A DNA stretch of 32,473 nucleotides from Azoarcus sp. TTM-91 (lineage in GTDB: Bacteria > Pseudomonadota > Gammaproteobacteria > Burkholderiales > Rhodocyclaceae): contig NZ_WUEI01000049.1 of the NCBI RefSeq assembly GCF_012911025.1, forward strand, positions 1-32,473, read 5' to 3'. Every line of letters starts with the position of its first letter. Position 1 is the stretch's first letter. Under the pieces are notes generated by a model. It was not told where the DNA came from, made no database searches, and saw only the letters and a list, made by a program, of their open reading frames with translations. The translations under genes and the position numbers were made by a program. Below, piece by piece: positions 27,411 to 32,473 of this stretch.

Positions 27411-29513
27411 TTAACGCAGCGTCAAGGCGTCGCTGACAATGCGCGGAGTGATGAAAACCAGCAGCTCGCTGCGGTTCGCAACCCTCGAATTGGTGCGGAA
27501 AAGCGCGCCGACCACCGGCAGCTCCCCGAGCACGGGCACGCGCTGGACGTTGGTGGTCTCCTCTTCCTCATAGATACCGCCAATCACGACCGTTCCACCG
27601 TTCTCCACCAACACTTCGCTCTTGATGTTCTTGGTATTGATGGCCGGGATGTCGTAGCCGGAGAGGAACTGGGGCTGGTCCTTGTTTACCAGTACCTGCA
27701 ATTGCACTCGGCCATCGGGCGTGATCTGCGGCTTCACCTTCAATGACAGCACCGCCTTCTTGAAGGAAACGCTGGTGGCGCCAGAGCTGCTCGCCTCCTG
27801 ATAGGGAACCTCAGTACCCTGCTCTATGGTGGCCTCCACCTGGTTCGCAGTCAGCACCCGCGGGCTGGAAACCACCCGGCCGCGGCCATCCGTCTCCAGG
27901 GCCGACAACTCCAGGTTGAGGAAGCGCGTCATCGAGCTATTGAAGAGGCTCAAGTTCAAGCGCGCAAAATCCGCCACCGCCGTGGAGCCGCCGCTGGTCG
28001 AAGTACCGGGCGTGAAAGTGTTCGTTCCCGTCCCCACTGCGGATGAGCCGAAGCCGAGCTTTGCGCCATTACCCAGGCTCTTCGAAGAGTTGTCGCCATA
28101 GGTGAGGCGCACACCCAGATCACGTGCAAATTCCTTGCTCGCCTCGACGATGCGCGCCTCGATCAACACCTGCCGGGGCGCAACGTCGATCTCGCCCACC
28201 AGCCGCCGCAGCGACTGCAGCCGCGAGGCCACGTCGGTCACGAAGAGCTTGTTGCTGCGATCATCGACGACCACCGTGCCCCGCTTGGACAGCATCGTTT
28301 GATCCTTGCTCTTCAGGAAATCGAAGATCTCCTTGGCCTTGTGGTAATTGATCTGGAAGCTCTCCGTCTGCAGCGGCTCCAGATCTCCGATCTGCGCCTT
28401 GGCCTCGAGTTGCAGCTTCTCGCGCGTAGCCAGTTCCTCGCCCGGCGCGATCCAGATCACATTGCCGTTCTTCCGCATGTCCAGACCCTTGGCCTGCAGG
28501 ATGATGTCCAGCGCCTGATCCCACGGAACGTCCTTTAGCCGCAGGGTCAGATTTCCCTGCACCGAGTCTGAGGTGATGATGTTGAAGTTGGTGAAGTCGG
28601 CGATGACCTGCAGCACCGAGCGGACGTCGATGTTCTGGAAGTTCAGCGACAGCTTTTCGCCCTGGTACTGCCCCCTGGAGCCCTGAACAAGCTTGTTCGG
28701 ATCCTCCACGACCCGCTTGACCTCAAGAACGAACTGGCTGTCGCTCTGGTAAGCGTTGTGTTCCCACAAGCCATTGGGCGTCACCGTCAGGCGGACGTTG
28801 TCGCCTTGCTGCTGGGTCGTCATGGACGTCACCGGAGTGGCGAAATCCGTAACATCCGCACGGCGACGCAGATGCTCCGGCAAGGAGGTCTTGAGGAAAT
28901 CCACGACCAGATTGCCACCCTGCTGGCGAATGTCTATGCCGGTATCGGGACTAGAAAGCTGGACCACCACGCGGCCTTCCCCATCCTTGCCGCGGCGGAA
29001 ATTGATGTCGCGCACGCTCTGCCGGTCTGGTGCAGCGCTGCGGGAATCCGCAAAGTTCGCAAAAGCCTGCCCAGTGACGGTGTTCGCTGCGTTCTGCGCC
29101 CCGAGAGGCGACAGCGAAATCACCAGATTACGGCCGTCGACACGCGCCTCGTAGGGGGCCATCTTGACCATATTGAGTACAAGGCGCGTGCGATCACCCG
29201 CCTGCACAATATTGGCGCTACGCAACTCGCCCTGCTCGATGGCCTGTACATTCCGCCCCAGCCCATTGGCTGTGGCAGGGAAGTCAAAGACGATGCGGGC
29301 CGGGTTGGCGACGCTGAAACTGGCCGGTACGGTCGCCAGCGGATGCTGCAACCCCAGACGAATGTACAGACCGCCCCCCTGCTCGGCGACCTCCAAGGTT
29401 TCGATCCGGTTCGAAGCGGTCGCCCCCGCGACAGCGTCCTGCGCGACGGCAGCCACCGAGGGCAGACAAGCCGCCATGAAGGCGGTCAGCAGCACTGCAA
29501 TTCTGGTTCTCAT
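27411..29513 (-). CDS. pilQ: Type IV pilus secretin
   Basis: PilQ forms the outer-membrane ring through which the pilus extends. The 700-residue protein has a signal peptide ending near residue 25 (SVAAVAQ), two AMIN peptidoglycan-binding domains (about 37-135, with ARIVFDFPAT, and 165-255), a short STN-like domain (LSLNFQNIDVRSVLQVIADF, about 300), a NolW/N1 domain and the C-terminal secretin domain (EQGTEVPYQEASSSGATSVS, LKVKPQITPDGRVQLQV, GGTVVIGGIYEEE). It overlaps pilP by 4 nt and is the last gene of pilMNOPQ, with a terminator after it. Confidence 0.96.
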   Translation of the reverse strand: MRTRIAVLLTAFMAACLPSVAAVAQDAVAGATASNRIETLEVAEQGGGLYIRLGLQHPLATVPASFSVANPARIVFDFPATANGLGRNVQAIEQGELRSANIVQAGDRTRLVLNMVKMAPYEARVDGRNLVISLSPLGAQNAANTVTGQAFANFADSRSAAPDRQSVRDINFRRGKDGEGRVVVQLSSPDTGIDIRQQGGNLVVDFLKTSLPEHLRRRADVTDFATPVTSMTTQQQGDNVRLTVTPNGLWEHNAYQSDSQFVLEVKRVVEDPNKLVQGSRGQYQGEKLSLNFQNIDVRSVLQVIADFTNFNIITSDSVQGNLTLRLKDVPWDQALDIILQAKGLDMRKNGNVIWIAPGEELATREKLQLEAKAQIGDLEPLQTESFQINYHKAKEIFDFLKSKDQTMLSKRGTVVVDDRSNKLFVTDVASRLQSLRRLVGEIDVAPRQVLIEARIVEASKEFARDLGVRLTYGDNSSKSLGNGAKLGFGSSAVGTGTNTFTPGTSTSGGSTAVADFARLNLSLFNSSMTRFLNLELSALETDGRGRVVSSPRVLTANQVEATIEQGTEVPYQEASSSGATSVSFKKAVLSLKVKPQITPDGRVQLQVLVNKDQPQFLSGYDIPAINTKNIKSEVLVENGGTVVIGGIYEEEETTNVQRVPVLGELPVVGALFRTNSRVANRSELLVFITPRIVSDALTLR

Positions 29514-30025
29514 CTTCCGGCCCCCTGCTGCTCCTGCAGCAGTAGCGAACTGGTTCGTTCAACCCAGTCGCCATTAACGTCTTGAACAAGCTCTCTAAGG
29601 GTAACTTCGGACTCGGAAATAGCTGTAACCACGCCGAAGTTCTGCCCCATGTAATTACCCACCTTAACTTGATACAGATTGCGATCCGCCTGCACCAAAG
29701 CCTGGGTGCTCCGCCCTTGGGTCAACACACCTACCATGCGCAGCGACTCCAGCGGATAGGCCTCGAGCGGCTCACGGCGACGGTCCATGTCCGGGCGCAC
29801 CCCGCCACCGGTCCGGCGCTCGGGATCCAGCCGATCTGGCCGGAATGGCTCCGCCACTGCACCCGCCGCATAGGCAACCGGGTCGGCAGGCTTGATTTCC
29901 GGCAGAGGCTTGACCGCCCCCCGCATGGTCTTCGCCTGCTCGTTCATCCACGCCTGGATGTCTTCCTGATCATTGGAGCAGGCTGTCAGCAACAACGCAG
30001 CAAGCGTCCACCAAAAAAACCTCAT
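29510..30025 (-). CDS. pilP: Type IV pilus assembly lipoprotein
   Basis: A 171-residue inner-membrane lipoprotein with a lipobox LLTAC (Cys16) after a short hydrophobic signal. The middle is disordered and proline-rich (PLPEIKPADP). The C-terminal beta-rich domain (LESLRMVGVLTQGRSTQALV, then VKVGNYMGQNFGVV) docks on PilQ. With PilN and PilO it links the inner-membrane motor to the secretin. ATGA overlaps join it to both pilO and pilQ, so the complex subunits are translated in series. Confidence 0.95.
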   Translation of the reverse strand: MRFFWWTLAALLLTACSNDQEDIQAWMNEQAKTMRGAVKPLPEIKPADPVAYAAGAVAEPFRPDRLDPERRTGGGVRPDMDRRREPLEAYPLESLRMVGVLTQGRSTQALVQADRNLYQVKVGNYMGQNFGVVTAISESEVTLRELVQDVNGDWVERTSSLLLQEQQGAGR

Positions 30026-30678
30026 CGCCGGCCCCCCTTCTTGGCGGCCTGTTCAGCCTGACGCTTGCGCGCCAACTCGTCTTCATCAAGGTAGCGATAG
30101 GTCACCGCTCGAGCATCGAACTTCAGCTTGCCGGTTGGCTGGCCATCGAGCGCAATATTGTTCAAGGTAACAATCCGCGGCATGCGGGCCACATCGGCAG
30201 CAAACTCCCCAAGGTCGTGGTAGCCGCCGGTGACACGGATCTCAATCGGCATTTCCGCGTAGAAATCCTTCACCACATCACTACCGGGTTTGAACAGCTC
30301 GAATTGGAGCCCGCGGCCTAACCCTGCCTGGTTGATGTCCGACAGCAGAGAGTCCATCTCCGCCCGATTCGGCAACTGCTTCAGCAATGCGCCGAACTGA
30401 CGGTCGATCTCGGCCAGTTGACGCTTGTGCTCATCGAGATTGACCGCCTGGCGCTTCTTGGCGATCCAACTCTGCCTGAGTTGCTGCTCCTCGGCCTCGC
30501 GCTGCGCAAGCAAGGAGGCTTGATCGCTCCAGTCGAACCACCAGGCAGCGGCAATCGTCAGCACGAAGACCAGCACGAAGACCGCGATCCGGGGAGCCAG
30601 AGGCCACACCCCCGGATCATTGGGGTCCAGCCCCTTGAAATCCTGGGCCAGCCGATTGAAATCGATGCCCCCTTTCAT
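30022..30678 (-). CDS. pilO: Type IV pilus inner-membrane protein
   Basis: A 218-residue bitopic protein: a cytoplasmic N-terminus, one membrane helix at about 29-48 (RIAVFVLVFVLTIAAAWWF), a coiled coil (LAQREAEEQQLRQSWIAKKR and following), then a ferredoxin-like periplasmic domain (QFELFKPG, MPIEIRVTGGYHDLGEF). It pairs with PilN to align the pilus machine. It overlaps pilN and pilP by 4 nt each. The C-terminal tail is lysine- and arginine-rich. Confidence 0.95.
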   Translation of the reverse strand: MKGGIDFNRLAQDFKGLDPNDPGVWPLAPRIAVFVLVFVLTIAAAWWFDWSDQASLLAQREAEEQQLRQSWIAKKRQAVNLDEHKRQLAEIDRQFGALLKQLPNRAEMDSLLSDINQAGLGRGLQFELFKPGSDVVKDFYAEMPIEIRVTGGYHDLGEFAADVARMPRIVTLNNIALDGQPTGKLKFDARAVTYRYLDEDELARKRQAEQAAKKGGRR

Positions 30679-31259
30679 CTCGCCCCTCCTTGAGGCGCGG
30701 CAGCACCAGCCTGCACTTCCGGCCGCTTGAGACTCATGTTCAAGGAGAACTCGCTGACCTGACGATTATTGACCGTGGCGGCCTTAACCTCGACAAGACT
30801 GGGCTGCGCCAAATACGGGGAAGCTTCGATATTCCGCATCAGGTTGGACACCCGGGCATTGGATTGCGCATAACCGGTCAGCGTGATGCGCTGTCCGTTC
30901 TGCTTGACCGACCTCAGATACACACCGTCCGGCATGCGCTGGGCCAGTTCATTGAACAGATGGACGGTCTGGGCCCTGTCACCCTGCAAGGATTCGATCA
31001 CCTGCTTACGGGCAAGCAGGGCATCGATCTGCTCGCGCAAGCGCCGGATCTCCGCGATCTCGGTATCCAGCTTGGCGATCTCCGCCTTGAAGAAATCGTT
31101 CTTGCGCTCCTGCCGCTCGATGTAGCCCGCATATACGGTATGCACCAGCAGGGCGATGACTGCCGCGAGCAGAATCATCAACCCCGAAACCACGTAGAAC
31201 TGCTGACGCCGCTCCTTGCGCCGCTGCTCGCGGTGAGGCAGCAGGTTGATCCGTATCAT
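30675..31259 (-). CDS. pilN: Type IV pilus inner-membrane protein
   Basis: I start at the ATG at 31259 (194 residues), which overlaps the pilM stop (ATGA) and gives the conserved N-terminus MIRINLLPHRE, the peptide that binds PilM in the cytoplasm. An in-frame start 59 codons further up would run antisense-like sequence through pilM and is rejected. One membrane helix follows (about 21-43, VVSGLMILLAAVIALLVHTV), then a coiled coil (AEIAKLDTEIAEIRRLREQI) and a periplasmic fold with DGVYLRSVKQNGQRITLTGY. It partners with PilO. Confidence 0.95.
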   Translation of the reverse strand: MIRINLLPHREQRRKERRQQFYVVSGLMILLAAVIALLVHTVYAGYIERQERKNDFFKAEIAKLDTEIAEIRRLREQIDALLARKQVIESLQGDRAQTVHLFNELAQRMPDGVYLRSVKQNGQRITLTGYAQSNARVSNLMRNIEASPYLAQPSLVEVKAATVNNRQVSEFSLNMSLKRPEVQAGAAAPQGGAR

Positions 31260-32332
31260 GCGTCGAACCTCCTCAGCGCCAGGCCGCAGGCAACCATTAG
31301 CGAAGGCGCATCCGCAGCCAGGCTCTTGGGCCGCAACTTGGAGGAGAGCGTCATGCCGGCAAATGGATTGGCGATCACGGTTTCCACCTGGGTGCGGCCG
31401 CCGACGACCTCCGCCAAGCCAGGCATGACGGCGCAACCGCCGGCCAGCACCACGTAATCGACCTGGTTGTACTGGGTGGATGTGAAGAAGAACTGCAGCG
31501 CGCGGGAAACCTCCAGGGCAAGGCTGTCCATGAAGGGTCGCAGCAGGTCGCGCGCGTAATCGTCCGGGAGGCTGCCACTGCGCTTGGCTGTTTCAGCCTC
31601 CTCGACACTCATGCCGTACTGCCGTGCAACATCCTGAGTAAGCAGGGCGCCGCCAAATGCCTGCTCGCGGGAGTAGACGGGTTGCCCGTTTCGCAGCACC
31701 GTCACATTCATCACTGTGGCGCCGATATCGATCAGGGCGATGACCTTTTCTGCCCCGCCACCCGGGAGCTGGCGCCTGACGAGATCGAATGCCGACTCCA
31801 TCGCCAGCGACTCGACGTCGATCACCGTCGCCTTCAGCCCGGCAGCCTGGGCAACCGCGACCCTGTCCTCCACCTTGTCTTTGCGAGAAGCCGCAATCAG
31901 CACCTCGACCTCTCCGGCGCCGCTGTTGGCCTGGCCGATCACCTGGAAATCGAGATTGACCTCGTCTAGCGCGAAGGGGATGTATTGATTGGCCTCTGAC
32001 TCGACCTGCAGCTCCATCTCCTGCTCGCGCAGACCGTCCGGAAGGATGATCTTCTTCGTGATGACCGACGCCGCCGGCAAAGCCATGGCGACGTTGCGCA
32101 CTCCCGGCCCGAAGCGGCGCAGCGCCCGGCGCACGCCTTCACTGACAGCATCCAGATTGGCCACATTGCCGTCCACCACGGCATCCCTGGGCAGGGTTTC
32201 GATCACGTAACGCTCAATCCGGTAGCCATCCTTCTCACTACCGGAGAGCTCGACCATCTTGACTGATGACGAAGAGATATCCAACCCAGCGAGCTGTCGC
32301 GCTTTCGATCCAAATAGGGAGAACTCAATCAC
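31256..32332 (-). CDS. pilM: Type IV pilus actin-like ATPase
   Basis: A 358-residue cytoplasmic protein with the FtsA/actin fold. Nucleotide-binding motifs are GLDISSSSVKMVEL (16-29), ALIDIGATVMNVTVLRNG (phosphate 2) and VVLAGGCAVMPGL (adenosine). It binds the PilN N-terminus and connects the PilNOP frame to the cytoplasmic motors. The start is a GTG at 32332 with AAGGA 8 nt upstream. It is first of the pilMNOPQ operon, and a promoter candidate lies 55-85 nt upstream. Confidence 0.95.
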   Translation of the reverse strand: MIEFSLFGSKARQLAGLDISSSSVKMVELSGSEKDGYRIERYVIETLPRDAVVDGNVANLDAVSEGVRRALRRFGPGVRNVAMALPAASVITKKIILPDGLREQEMELQVESEANQYIPFALDEVNLDFQVIGQANSGAGEVEVLIAASRKDKVEDRVAVAQAAGLKATVIDVESLAMESAFDLVRRQLPGGGAEKVIALIDIGATVMNVTVLRNGQPVYSREQAFGGALLTQDVARQYGMSVEEAETAKRSGSLPDDYARDLLRPFMDSLALEVSRALQFFFTSTQYNQVDYVVLAGGCAVMPGLAEVVGGRTQVETVIANPFAGMTLSSKLRPKSLAADAPSLMVACGLALRRFDA

Positions 32333-32388
32333 AAAGAAAATCCTTAAATTTCTTTATGTTAGGCGACTTTGCTGAGCAAGCCTCTGAA

Positions 32389-32417
32389 ATGCTAGCAACA
32401 ACAGTGGGAGGTGTAAA
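32389..32417 (-). promoter_or_regulatory. Promoter candidate for pilMNOPQ
   Basis: On the minus strand TTTACA (32417-32412), a 17-nt spacer and TAGCAT (32394-32389), preceded by TGC as an extended -10, give a good sigma-70 promoter about 55 nt before the pilM start. Confidence 0.5.
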
Positions 32418-32441
32418 GCAAATCGCTGCAACAAAGCCGGC

Positions 32442-32470
32442 TGGAGCGGGGCAGGGACGCCCCTTATAAT
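32442..32470 (+). promoter_or_regulatory. Divergent promoter at the window edge
   Basis: A perfect TATAAT (32465-32470) faces out of the window, with a poor -35 (TGGAGC, 32442-32447, 17-nt spacer). In related bacteria the gene divergent from pilM is usually a penicillin-binding protein 1a gene, so this may be its promoter; the gene itself is not in view. No other gene lies in 32333-32473. Confidence 0.45.
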
Positions 32471-32473
32471 GCC

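Overview
The window looks like a chromosomal segment of a GC-rich betaproteobacterium, most likely a Rhodocyclales member (Thauera/Azoarcus/Zoogloea type). I infer this from the order pilM-N-O-P-Q-aroK-aroB-dgt-gltB-gltD, the glmS/glmU pair, and a MaoC-phosphotransacetylase fusion next to ackA. No species can be named from the sequence alone. Almost all genes after position 8194 are ordinary housekeeping genes. The first 8.2 kb is a rearranged accessory island.

Island (1-8170). After the 3' end of an RcnB-type gene and a bidirectional terminator comes a run of minus-strand polymorphic-toxin debris. It holds two N-terminally truncated RHS cores that share a nearly identical 1110-bp direct repeat (2311-3420 and 6847-7956). 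Each carries a different C-terminal toxin domain and an overlapping immunity gene. There is also a third toxin tip with its own immunity gene but no RHS core, a displaced and frameshifted piece of RHS, a periplasmic TPR protein, and a transposase scrap. A plus-strand RNA 2'-phosphotransferase gene (kptA) sits in the middle. No full-length RHS gene with an N-terminal secretion region is present, so these look like silent or orphan tip cassettes. The island stops 23 nt after the glmS stop codon. At that point the minus strand begins TGTGGACG and runs into two 20-bp tandem repeats, which is the position and form expected of a Tn7-like transposon end at attTn7.

Cell-wall and acetate genes (8194-14290). 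glmS and glmU make UDP-GlcNAc and read on the minus strand. Divergently, a MaoC-hydratase/phosphate acyltransferase fusion is followed 4 nt later by ackA, giving an acetyl-CoA to acetate plus ATP module that ends in a strong bidirectional terminator.

Accessory metabolic genes (14400-18066). On the minus strand are a TauE/SafE-type exporter, a class A flavoprotein monooxygenase with an overlapping DUF2783 partner, and a LuxR-type HTH regulator. A perfect 18-bp palindrome lies just upstream of the monooxygenase and may be its operator.

Nitrogen, shikimate and pilus block (18167-32332, all minus strand). Transcription runs pilM-N-O-P-Q, an intrinsic terminator, aroK-aroB-dgt, a second terminator, then gltB-gltD and a third terminator. 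The pil genes overlap by 4 nt each and encode the type IV pilus alignment complex and secretin. aroK/aroB serve the shikimate pathway, dgt is a dNTPase, and gltBD is NADPH glutamate synthase. A good promoter lies upstream of the terminator that precedes gltB, which suggests attenuation. At the right edge a plus-strand TATAAT probably drives the divergent neighbour outside the window.
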